Below are positions 13,901 to 25,100 of a stretch of 64,000 nucleotides of DNA, one piece after another. A program made the position numbers and the translations under genes. The stretch is from positions 1,045,169 to 1,109,168 of the forward strand of contig CAIIXF020000010.1 of the NCBI GenBank assembly GCA_903813345.2, read 5' to 3'. Below the pieces are notes generated by a model that saw only the letters and a program-made list of their open reading frames with translations, was not told the DNA's origin and did not search any database. Position 1 is the first letter of the stretch; the number at the start of each line of letters is the position of its first letter. The stretch is from Owenia fusiformis (lineage: Eukaryota > Annelida > Polychaeta > Sabellida > Oweniidae).

Positions 13901-16900
13901 CATTAGGGCTAGTTACCTTTTTATTGAATACATTTTTTTAAGCTCTTCATTAATACCAATATATGCCCTTTGGTGTCTCGGTATTTGTCATGCTGCATTT
14001 TTGTACATACTTTTTATAGGATTAATAATAATAATAACATCAATAATGTGTCCAAGATATACTGTAATTGACCATATTCATGATGAAATCAGCTTCTTAA
14101 ACAATACAACCTATTTCAATATAAAGAATCACATTTCTGAGCAATACAGTAAAACCTGTCTAATCTAAACGCATCTTGGACCAGCCAAAAGTGTTCAGAT
14201 TAGAAGGTGTTCACATTTCTGTGATCAAAAAAGCATAAAGCCAAAATAAAATTTCAATCGCTGACTTACGTTCACATGGATTCTCATATTGGAAAGCCTG
14301 CTGATTGTAGCCAGGGAGACACATCTCGCAGTTGGCCCCTGTTGTAAAGTGGGAACAGAGGCACTCAAATTGTCCACTAGAGTTACTCTTAATACAGTCC
14401 TGCTGGTGGCCATTGCAGACACATTCTGCCTTGATCTCAATTTCCCGTACAGAATAATGTTGCTAAAAGAGATTTAAACTGCGCTATACCACATATCGAA
14501 TACACCTTGCATGGAGACTGGTTACTGTACTTTGCATTCGTTGTGGTATATTTTTCATATTCATTGTTTTTGTGTTACATAATGAAACAGTGATTTGTTA
14601 ATTTGTCACCACAATATCATTTTACTGTGATCAAAAAAGCATAAAAGCCACTCCCTTCTGTCGTTCGGGGTACAGAAAACATTTGTGCCTAGCCCTGCGG
14701 GGTGTATTCGACAATATTACCCCTGCTCTTCGGTCTATATTTCTTAATTAATCATCGGACAATGCCTACCTTAATTATTTATGGATAATTCTGAGATGGT
14801 TTCTATCCAATTGTTAAAACTGGAGCAAAATAAAATCTACTAAAATCCGAAATATTAAATTATTGTGAAAAAATATCAATATGGACATATTTGTTTCTGT
14901 AAACGGTAAAACATGAAGATCAACTGAAATATCACATCATATTTAAGTGAATCCATAGTAACCATAATACTCAATGAAGCAACAAAGCCATTATTCAATG
15001 GATGTATATATATGTATTACATACCTAGCGAAGCATTTGTATGGAAGTCAATGGGAAAGTTAGCGAGCTATATCCACCGATATTGCCCGATTACCCCGAT
15101 ATAGCCCGCTTACCTCGTTTTGATATTAGATTTCTTTAATAACCATGATAATATCATGATGTCACGTCATTGATACAAAGTAACCATGGGAATAAAGGCA
15201 TGTAATACATCAGTTATGTCACTATGACGTGAAATATGCCTTCGTTCTTGCCCAAATATAGAGCCTCCCAAGGTCGGCCTATATTGGGAGAACTCAGGCA
15301 TATTTCACGTCATAGTGACATAACCTCTAAATATGAGAATTGTTTGATCGTTTGTTTGTTTAATGAGTTTAAAAAACATTAATAAAAACACAGGGATTAT
15401 ACGAGACTTCAAGTGTCCTTAAATTCCATGATGAACTAAACAATAATATTCTGTTTTCATTATGAATGAGCCCCTTTGAGCAACTGACATTTACTTAATA
15501 CACACTGGCAATAGATTAAAAATGCAAAGGTATGAATACAGGCCAACCAATATGGAACCATGAGTCTGTTGGTGATTACAAGCTCAATAAGCAAGGAGTG
15601 ATATTGATTCTGTTAGTGTTACCATAGCAACAGATGCTGAATTGTTACATTAGTGATAAACAATGAACATTTTTCTAATTCTCTACCTATAGTCTGAATA
15701 ACACTTGAAACAAATGTTACTCGTATATCTGAGCATTACTCATTTCAAATAATTGATTTTTAAATCGTTTTAAACATAGCATACAAGGAAGCAAAACATC
15801 TGTGGTTGATCAATAAGCAAGTATTAAATGTTGAAACAGAAAACATTGATTTTGTCTCTAATTAAAACAGTTGATATTGAAATATCTTCTTATTATCAGA
15901 ACAAAAACATGAATTTTTCACTGAATCTATCACTATATCCTTTTCATTGGAAATTATAGCTCTTGCTCGGTAAAATCATTTTTAAGTCAATTTCTCTGAC
16001 TTGAAAACAAACATTCTGGGTACATACATATATACACCAAAGCCAAATAAACAATTGATGCTAATCACATGGTGCTATAATATAATATAATCGTATTGTC
16101 ACCATTTATTGGTGTATTGTCACCATTTATTGGTGGTGATATAAGATTAAAATGTGCACTACCTGACATACTCAGTAACTGACTGGCTTATTATGAGTGT
16201 TAAATAATATAACACGTTACACTTACATAGTTGTCTCCCCGTATCCCCAGTGTCAAGGGCATCTTAAGGAATGTGAAGCGCAAGAATTTCGCTTTTCGCC
16301 ATCCCTGAAATAAAAAATAAAAATCAATGTCTTCAAATACATATAAAGAGAACTATCCAACACCACAATGACATGTTGAACCCATATTCATTGGGGGTTA
16401 GAGTGAACGCCCCTGGCTAATAATTCTTCTAAAATCATGCAGCTTTTTCACCATTTTGAACACTTTTCAAGTGATTTTGGACTAAAGTTGTCAAATTTAA
16501 AACATTATAAATACTGACCCCTTCCTTGGCAAAAGCTGTCTATGGGCCTGGAACATACACTTAAATCTAATTCTATTAAGGTAAAACCCCATGTTCATCT
16601 TTTCCTTGTTTTTTATAGGGGGAGGGGGCACCCATCGCACCCCCCTGGCTACGTCTATGTGTCAATAAACTTACTGTGTTAGCTTTTGGGACATCTCTCA
16701 CGTCAATGGTAATCTGAAACATAAATGAAAGATAATAGTTTTACATTTTGTAGCTTTAGACTCGCTAGTCAAAATTTAAAACAAACTGGTCAAAATGAAA
16801 ATTAACTGGTGCTGAACCTCAGAGTCTCTTCCTTCTGGAGAAAGAAAAAAATCCTTTTTTCAATACCACTCGATATAATTAGATTAATTTTCAGGACCAG

Positions 16901-18788
16901 CCATTATAAATAGATAATTTTCAGGACCACCCATTATAAAAAGATTATCTCAGTTCCATCCATTATAAATATATGATTTTCGGTATTATCTAATATAGAC
17001 ATTTTCAGTACCACCATTATAAATAGATCATTATTAGTAATACCCATTATAAATTGATAATTTTAGGTACTATCTATTATAAATGGATAATTTTCGTAAC
17101 TATCTATTATAAATAGATCATTTCAGTACCACCTATTATAAGAGATAATTTTCAGTACCATCTGTTAGAGATAATTTTCAGTACCATCTGTTAGAGATAA
17201 TTTTTAGTACCATCTATTATAAATAATTGTTAGCACCATCAAATATAGAAATAATTTTCAGTATCAATCATTAATAGATATAATTTTCAGTACCATCTGT
17301 TGTCAATAGATAATTTTTTGTACCATCCATTATAAAAACAATTTTAAGTACCACACATTATGAACATATATTTTCCAGTGCCATCCAAATAGACTATTAT
17401 CAATACCACTCATTATAAAGAGATTATTAGATACTTAGGTGATTTCGTTGTGAATTTCAGTAACTTGGATATGTTCAGGGGTTTGGTCAAAGATATTGAA
17501 AATTGATGATAAACTTTGAGGTATCATTCAAAATGTTAAGAATATGCCCTAGATTGATGAGAATGACTATCTGGTACTGTATTTGTTGTACCTTTAATTC
17601 AAAAATTGATACGTTTTAACCCCTTAGGAGATAACAGTGTGTAGAAACTGTTTATGTAAACTTTTTGCTTCCTAAAGAAAAACATACCGTTTCATTGCCA
17701 CTTCTCGCTGCATTGTGATAAGTATAACACAGGACATCAGTGACATCATTGACGTCTTGTAGATCCTGTAAGATCGGTGTTCTATAGTCTTGGGTACATG
17801 TATTGTCTATCTCTACATTATACACCCACGGACTGTAGACCACACCATCGTCTGACTTCTCTACCATTAGGTTACCCGGCCTGGGACTACTCCCCATTGA
17901 TATGATGATCTCGTCAATCTCAAAAATCTGAATTAAAATAAAACTTTTACATTTTAAATGATGTGAAAGAATTTCAAGGACATACAAATGCTGAAAATAA
18001 ATGTTTGATGAAAAACATTTAATTGATTAATTATGGCCTTCTATTTCAATAACTCAATACACAAACTTACACTCTTTTAATAAATAATACTTTGATCTCA
18101 ACTTTTGAATTTTTACATGTCTAGAGCTCTCACTAATGGTGACATCTGTGCACAGACGTCTCTGCACAAACATAGTATAAGAACCTCAAAAATAAATTGT
18201 AACAACCCTATAGTTGCTCTTACAGCTCAGCTATGGAGGCTAGACCTTATGAGTCAGTAGTGGAGCACCAGGCTTTGAACAGGAAGGTCCTGTGCTTGAT
18301 TCCAATGATCTAATGCCAATGACAGAAAACCCCCTCCCCCTAGTATGTATCCAACAGACCGACTAGAAGTCAGTCTGAATATATTTAGACTAAATAGGAT
18401 ATAGTTTACCCCTCCCCTATATACATACCTGTTCCAGATTTATGGTAATGTTGATGAACTCTCCACCAAGAACAGTGTTGTATTCATTTTCAAGCAATAT
18501 CGGCCGAGATGTACTCTGCCAAAATGATGAAGAATTTCCATCTACCATTGAGGATGCTGGGTGGTCACCTCTTTTGCACACTTGTATGATCTTTTGGTCG
18601 AGGTAAAGTTGATTGTGGTCGATAAATGTTTCACTTTCCTCAAAACCGCAGGTAAGATCAGCAAATATTGGCTTTCCAAGTGCAACATTTACTGGTACCT
18701 GATTACTAGCCTGGCATTCTACAGAAATAATGTTGCACGCCAAAACAATCAATACCACAATATTTTTCATTTTGCCTTTTTTCCACAT
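7963..18788 (-). CDS. Laminin chain, N-terminal part (LN, five LE modules, start of L4b); 3' end beyond the window
   Basis: A secreted basement-membrane laminin subunit. Twelve minus-strand exons join in frame: 18429-18788, 17688-17927, 16675-16713, 16227-16304, 14270-14462, 13381-13512, 12519-12694, 10362-10467, 9942-10094, 9330-9438, 8663-8789 and 7963-8080, about 610 residues. All introns seen have GT-AG ends and matching phases. Residues 1-26 form a signal peptide; a second in-frame ATG lies six codons later. Residues ~30-240 are the laminin N-terminal polymerisation domain, with the motif SSPRPGN. From ~253 to ~528 come five cysteine-rich LE modules (CVCNGH, CNCFGH, CDCHG, CLCDL, CDCDIGG), followed by an L4b-type domain starting PGFYYPD. 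The LN domain and LE2 (GGGVC) look like alpha chains. LE3-LE5 followed directly by L4b matches the beta-chain layout. I therefore give no subunit symbol. The gene is head-to-head with PSMA4. Confidence 0.9.
8820..9000. repeat. Fragment of a dispersed repeat with 'gacagacg' motifs
   Basis: The segment near 8955-9000 ('acaaacgaacagacgaatgg') resembles the segment near 1060-1085 ('gacagatggacagacgg') in style and length. It is probably a remnant of an interspersed element in a laminin intron. Weak evidence. Confidence 0.3.
10611..10742. mobile_element. Palindromic MITE (~132 bp)
   Basis: Near-complete inverted repeat. The left arm runs from 'atatagaccaaagagcaac' through 'gtaatattgtcgaatacacc'; the right arm is its complement ending 'gaggtctatat'. 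The centre is near 10677. A related half-copy lies at about 14670-14750, so it is a multicopy family. It is intronic to the laminin gene. Confidence 0.75.
10965..11230. mobile_element. Degraded TTAA-type MITE, inverted relative to the copy at 26914
   Basis: It begins with 'aacctcttgaatcccaggc', the complement of the right end of the element at 26914-27214. It shares internal stretches such as 'ttctacacattttaaaac' and 'tgtaaattggataaaaattg'. The far end has decayed. Intronic to laminin. Confidence 0.55.
11231..12518. other. No recognised feature (laminin intron)
   Basis: AT-rich intron sequence between the laminin exons at 10362-10467 and 12519-12694. No convincing exon, RNA gene or inverted repeat was seen. 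Confidence 0.5.
13575..13880 (+). mobile_element. 3' end fragment of a non-LTR retrotransposon
   Basis: The frame ending at 13808 contains HNTRQ (from 13641), then [12 protein letters not shown] and a terminal FKK-type stretch. This is the characteristic extreme C-terminus of LINE ORF2 proteins, in which an 'HNTR...', 'gp..WN.L' and 'FK..L' sequence closes the polyprotein. The rest of the element is missing, as expected for 5' truncation on insertion. It sits just upstream of laminin exon 6, in opposite orientation to the host gene. 3' UTR-like AT-rich sequence follows to about 14040. Confidence 0.65.
14140..14222. mobile_element. Tigger/pogo-like terminal repeat remnant
   Basis: 'cagtaaaacctgtctaatc' followed by 'gaccagccaaaagtgttcag' resembles the ends of pogo/Tigger-like elements. 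A related stretch occurs at 54815-54955 in the opposite internal order. Degraded. Confidence 0.4.
14670..14750. mobile_element. Partial copy of the 10611 palindromic MITE family
   Basis: It shares 'gtgcctagccctgcggggtg', 'attcgacaatattac' and 'ggtctatatttcttaatt' with the element at 10611-10742. The left arm is not complete. Confidence 0.6.
15012..15210. mobile_element. MITE with ~15-bp terminal inverted repeats
   Basis: 'atgtattacatacct' at 15012-15026 faces 'aggcatgtaatacat' at 15196-15210; the arms differ at one base. The ~170-bp interior is non-coding. It directly abuts another palindromic element at 15213. Confidence 0.6.
15213..15324. mobile_element. Palindromic MITE (112 bp)
   Basis: A 28-bp perfect-looking terminal inverted repeat begins 'gttatgtcactatgacgtga' and ends with its complement 'tcacgtcatagtgacataac'. 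The loop is ~55 bp. Intronic to laminin. Confidence 0.8.
16855..17430. repeat. ~30-bp AT-rich minisatellite in laminin intron
   Basis: About 20 imperfect units of the type 'accatctattataaatagataattttcagt', lying between laminin exons 17688-17927 and 16675-16713. Units diverge in length and sequence. The array stays about 140 bp away from the nearer exon. Confidence 0.85.
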
Positions 18789-18849
18789 AGTCTAAGGCTA
18801 GTCCACATGCAAATCCAGTGCAAGATTTTGTTCTTGTTTATCAGCTTTA

Positions 18850-19101
18850 ACTGAAGTTTATTTACTCCTAACTTGTCCAATATTTAAAAAATAGTATTAT
18901 CCAAGATACCGTATAGGTTTTACTCCTACATTTTACTTAGTTATTGAGAAAACAGCATATTTGTATGAGAAAAGAAAATGCAATGTTTTCATTTCTAGCG
19001 GTGCATGACGTCATGACGTAAATAAACTAGATGCGCATGCGTGAGATACGAAATTCGGATCAAAACACCGGTTCATCGCCAGCTCTGCTGAAAAATTCAA
19101 C
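18850..19101. promoter_or_regulatory. Shared head-to-head promoter interval of laminin chain and PSMA4
   Basis: The two start codons, minus-strand ATG at 18788 and plus-strand ATG at 19102, are ~310 bp apart. The interval holds a palindromic CRE-like TGACGTCA at 19006-19013, a second TGACGT half-site at 19014-19019 and an NRF1-like TGCGCATGCG at 19032-19041. It is locally richer in CpG than its surroundings. CRE and NRF1 sites are common in TATA-less housekeeping promoters and fit PSMA4. Whether they also drive the laminin gene is inference. Confidence 0.6.
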
Positions 19102-22100
19102 ATGGTGAGATTTGTTTTCAGAGTTACATTATTTTATCCATAATTTATAACAATATATAATTAATAATTGCCATTAGTTGGTTATGAACCTGTATATGAT
19201 AATAAGGGCAATATCTTTGGAGCTTTCACGTCCGCAGTGACAATCTCGTTTCACTTATATATGCAGTTGAAATGAAAATTTTGCATTGTCATTCCAGCGA
19301 TTCCTTCAATTTTTATTGAAATTTATAAAATGATAGTTGTCAAGGAGGATTCTTCTTCTTTTAAAGTACAGACTCCTCTTGAGGATATTTCGTACTATGT
19401 GTGCTTGCGTGCGGTGTATATACAATTGTAGTGTGAATGTGCAAAATCGATTTAAAATCGTCATCACTTAGTACGAAAGCATCACACTCCCTGCCTCCTT
19501 CTTGAAAATGTCCAGGGAATTAACCCGGCTACATATGCTGGAAGAAGGTTCCATAGTCGTATGGTTGCAGGGAAAAATGAGTAAAGATGTAAGTCTACTC
19601 TTGAGGATGGGACAAGGTAGCGTAGGTTGTGACCCCTGGTCACAGATCCTACTGGCTCAAGGTATGCCCCTGGTGGAATGGCTACCTTATGGTGGACTAT
19701 CTTGTGAAGCATGACTACTCTTGTCAGATTACGTCTGTCTTGTAGTGGTGGCAGCTGCAGATTCCTCAGCATGGTGGTAGGACTGCTGGTTTGTCTGTAA
19801 TCTTGTGTTATAAATCTGGCTGCTCGTCGCTGAACTCCCTCCACCTGCCCGATTGCCTTCTTCGTGTAAGGGGACCATACAGAAGAGGCATATTCCAGCT
19901 GTGGTCTAACAAAGGTGGTACGGTATATGCTTGTTTCCTCACATTGCTTGGGCAGGAGCTGATGTTACGACGGAGGAAGCCTAGGGTGGAGTTGGGTTTC
20001 TTGGTGATGGCAGACACGTGAGGATTCCAAGATAGGGTGTTACTGATGTTTACACCTAAGTACTTAGCAGAGTCAACTGCACGTACTCATGGATGCAGTA
20101 CTGATGTAAACGAGGTGATCTTTTCTTGGATATGTGTAGTACCTCACATTTGTCTGGGTTGAATCGCATCAACCAAGAATCCTCCCATCTTTGTAGAGTG
20201 TCCAGGTCTTGTTGGAGTCTCTTTGCATCCATCTCAGATTTCACTCTGCGATACATCAAGCAATCATCTGCAAAGAGGCGAGTGGTAGAAGTTACAGCCT
20301 CTGGCAGGTCATTGATGTATGCAAGGAATAACAGTGGTCCTAAAACAGTCCCTTGGGGCACTCCCGATGTTACTGGAGCTGATTTGGACTGTTCACCATC
20401 AAGGACAACGCATTGTGTGATCTGTGAGGAAGTCTTTGATCCAAGCATGGGTTGAACCTGTAATGCCGTAGAACTGAAGTTTGTGGAGCAGCCTTCTGTG
20501 TGGGACTTTATCAAAAGCCTTGGAGAAGTCAAGCAAGATTGCATCAGCTTGATCTCCGTTATTCAGTTCTCTTGCAAGGTCGTGGATGGTTACAATGAGC
20601 TGCGTTTCACAGGATCTCTCAGCTCGAAACCCATGCTGGAAGTTGGTGAGAATTTTGTTTGTTTCCAGGTGTTTTATTGTCTCGCTGAAGATGATGTGTT
20701 CGAGAACTTTGCAGCATATTGATGTAAGTGAGACTGGCCTGTAATTAGATGCCAATCGAATGATCGATCACCCTTTTTAAAGAGGGCTACAATGTTGGCA
20801 TCTTTCCAGACTTTTGGGATCTTGCCCTGATTAAGGGAAGCCTGGAAGATCAGGCTAATCGCTGGTGCAATCTCACTTGCTGTCATCTTCAGGAATTGTG
20901 CTGATATCTTGTCCGGTCCGGTAGCTTTGTGTGGTTTTAAGTTCTTAAGTTGTTTGAGCACTCCATCAACATGAATACTGATATTCGGCATTCTAGGATG
21001 GGGAGAAAGGCCTTTGTTTGGAATGGCACCTTCTGGCTCATGTGTAAAAACTGACACAAACTGGTCATTGAGCACCTCTGCCTTGGCTTTACTTGAGCTG
21101 AATGTTGTGCCATCACGCTTCAGAGGGGCCACACCTGAGTTGTCACATTTCTTGGACTTAATAAAGCTAAAGAAGCGTTTGTTACAACCGTCACTCACCA
21201 AGCCATCCAAATAGGTGTTATATGCTTTTTTGCATTCTCGCTGGGACTTGTTCTTCACTGAACGATAATAGTTCCAGTCCTGCGAGCGTTTGGATTTCCG
21301 GGCACGGTTGTATGCACGCTTCTTCCGATGTGATAGCTGTTTCACAGTTGTTGTTATCCAGGGCTGGTCAAAGCGTGACGACGTCAGGGTTCAAATTCGA
21401 TATTCTGCCGTACATCTAGATCAGACATCAGTCGGTAGATCTCCCAAAGTTGACTTTTCATATTGGCACGTTCGAAAACAAATTCTATAAACTGGTCTTA
21501 TTTGCCACTGAAATTGATCTCCGAATGATCGCTGTAGTTTTATGAGTATTCTCTAGATCTACAAGTATGGATCGAGTAACTTCAATAGTATTACCGTAGG
21601 TTTGAAGTGATGATGTTGAACTGATGTTAACGCCATTCCCACAATTTCAAATTTGACTTTGCGCATGCGCAGCACTGAGAGAGCACTTGCTCATGATTGT
21701 TCACGTGATCACATCCTGCAATTTGATTGGAGATGATGCTGGAGATGATTTAGTGGGGAATCCCCGAATACAATAGAATATGAAAGAATTATGGGAGCTA
21801 CTCACTTTTTCTGATCAGACATGTTTGGAATTAACTGCCCGCCATTTTTTCACTTTAGAATTTGAATCCCAAATATCAAAAAATTTGATTGGGTCTAATT
21901 ATTAAAACGCAAGCACAATCAATAACTTAATAATTGTATGTTTTTTTTAGATAGTTGTGATATCACTTACATTCATTATTTCACAGCAGTCCCTACCCAT
22001 AATGCACCTTATATTACGGGAATATTTTGTTAAATGTACATGTAACTAAATAACAAAAACATCCAAAACAAGTGTAATGACATAAATTCAACTGGCCCCA

Positions 22101-25100
22101 AATTTGTAGACATTTGTTCTGTCGAACCAATCGCAGAAAAGCAATTTGAATCATGAGCAAATAAATTGGCAATCAACAAAAGTATTTTTTGAATATATTA
22201 AAAGTGATACTATCGTTTTTTCAGTCTCGAAGATATGATTCCAGGACCACAATCTTCTCACCAGAAGGTAATTATTTACTTTGTATAAGCTTATTATAGT
22301 ATTTTGTTAATCTTGAAGGTAGACTTTTTGTGTATTCTTTCCATTTCCATACATTTCTTACTTATATGAAAATGTTAAACTTTCACCAATTGTGGTTGAT
22401 GGTGAATTTGACCATGTGTGAAGTAAAAACAGTTAGGCTATCTATTAAATCTATGTTCACTTCAAAGTGTGTGTTTTTGCTCTTTTCAATGTTCTTTGAA
22501 AGCAACTTATTCATTATGCCTCATATTATGTGAAAATGGAAAGATCGCAAGCAATTTATTAAGATCTAGAGTTCAAATCAAATTCAAAGCAATAACATTT
22601 CTGTCATAGAGAAAACCAACATCACTCCAAGATCATAATAATTATGATTCAAAATATGATATTCTCTTAAAATTTAGGCAGGGTCTCCCTTATCTTTTTT
22701 TAAATAACATGAATATATGACATAAGTTGTTTGCAGTCTATTTGGGAAAAAACTGATATTTTCTCAAAATGGCAGAAATATATGTTTTTTTGGATATTAT
22801 AATTAAGATATTCATAATGAGCCCTTTTATGGTGGCAATAAACAGCGAAATAATATGAAAGATATTTCATTTCACCAACCATAGGTAGGCCTAGATGTAT
22901 GCATTATTTTTGATTCTGACGTATGAAGTCTATGTTTGAATATATATTTCAGGTCGCCTGTACCAAGTTGAATATGCAATGGAAGCAGTTGGTCACGCAG
23001 GGTCGTGTCTAGGAATTTTGGCCGAAGATGGTGTGCTACTTGTCGCTGAACGTAGGAATACAAATAAACTGCTCGATGAGGTGTCATATTCTGAAAAGAT
23101 CTACAAATTATATGAGTAAGTAGGAAGAAATTGCCCAACGTCTGTTCTATAACATTTTGCATGGTGATGAATTGGAACCATTTTTTAAATTTTTCTGCTT
23201 TAACTAAATCTCTTTTACACAATACTAAGACAGGGAAATATTCCAGAATTCAAAAAAGAATCTATCCTCATTTCAATATTAATCTTGAATTGCATTAAGG
23301 GTTATCCCCCTGCTTTATAATACTTGTACATTTCCAGTGACTTGGCATGCAGTGTAGCTGGAATCACATCAGATGCTAATGTTTTGACAAATGAGCTTCG
23401 TCTTATTGCTCAGCGTTATATGCTGCAATACCAAGAACCCATTCCATGTGAACAACTCGTCAGCACACTTTGTGACTTTAAACAAGCATATACACAATTT
23501 GGAGGTGAGAACAACTCTATATGACGCATACAAGTACTATGTGTTTTCCATTGTATGCTATTTTTAACCCTTCTTGTGTTTTTGAATATAGATAATTAGG
23601 TTGTATGTTTTGTTGTATTGATTAATAATATGAATGTTGTCTACTCTGATTAAAACTGATTGACTTCTAATGTTAATGGAATTTAGATACATTTTAGAAG
23701 TTTCTGTATGCAAATTTGTGTAGATTTATTATGGAAAAGTTGAAATTCTGTGTAATATAGCAGCTGGTTTAAGATTGCCACTAGCTGGTTGCGACTTAGT
23801 CCCGTCTCCTGTCTAGAGGCCCAGAGCCAGTTACTTAAAAGATGGCAGATTTTTCGTAATAGGAAATATCATGGCTACTTTTCCATAATTCCTTGATAGG
23901 CCTGGAATCCTAATGTTATGTCTTGGTTGCTATTATCAACATACATGTTTGACCACAATTTTGACCCCTTCAAAAATAAATTATAGCCTCTATTTTGCGA
24001 TAGTCCCATTATGAATTATGACAACCATTATGAAATTGCCCCTCAATGATTTTTTGGTTGTTTCCAGAAACATCCATTTGGTGTTTCTATATTATTCATG
24101 GGTTGGGATAAACATGGCTACCAGCTGTACCAAAGTGATCCTAATAATGAATTCTATTGTTGTTTTCAGGGAAGCGTCCATTTGGTGTTTCTATATTATT
24201 CATGGGTTGGGATAAACATGGCTACCAGCTCTACCAAAGTGAGCCCCATAATTAATTCTATTGTTGTTTTCAGGGAAGCGTCCATTTGGTGTCTCTATAT
24301 TATACATGGGTTGGGATAAACATTATGGCTACCAGCTCTACCAAAGTGACCCCAGTGGCAACTATGGTGGCTGGAAGGCAACATGTATAGGCAACAACAG
24401 TGCTGTAAGTATCTTTATCCTATGACCAGTTCAGTGATAAGTTTGTAAGATATATCCTGTATCCTGATTTTGAGGTTCCATATCCAGAACCTTCATATCT
24501 CTCCCTCCTGTGCATATTTTCCCACTTCTGGTAGTTGAAAAAAAATCCACTGAGTGTAGGATTAAGCAATTACGTAAATGTACAGCTGGAAAATAACATT
24601 TTAGGGAAAAATTGCTATACCTGCACTTGCTATTTTCTGACATGTTATAATGAGACTTTCCTGAAAAAGCAAGGAAATTAACACATGCCTTCATACTTTA
24701 TTTCCAACTGTACCTTAAAGCAGTTGGAAATGGGGTTTATCCCTCGGGAGATATACATATCTCCCTCATCTGTGGATAAACCCCATATCCAAAATCTCCT
24801 CGTACATAACCTTTATATATCCTATTTCTATACCTACTGAGGTTCCCTCAGGGGTACACATATTCCCCTTGGAATAAACCCTGTATACAGTTTTCAGTTC
24901 ATAATCCTTGTATATCTCATGTTAAGGATTACATAAGGCTAGATTACCATCAAAATGTGATACAGTATATACAATCTATTTTCAAAAGATTTGACTTATT
25001 CGCTGTAGGAATATTCATACAGCTATTCTTATATATTCTAGAAGTAATGACATATTGTTATAGTCTCCAATTTTTCTTGGATGACAGTTGGTGTTTAGCA

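Noticed and set aside
14225-14440. 71-codon minus-strand frame as a gene
   Set aside because: It is the wrong frame of laminin exon 14270-14462, whose correct frame gives the first LE module.
24018-24319. Separate small gene upstream of PSMA4 exon 5
   Set aside because: The sequence is partial duplicate copies of exon 5 read in the wrong frame.
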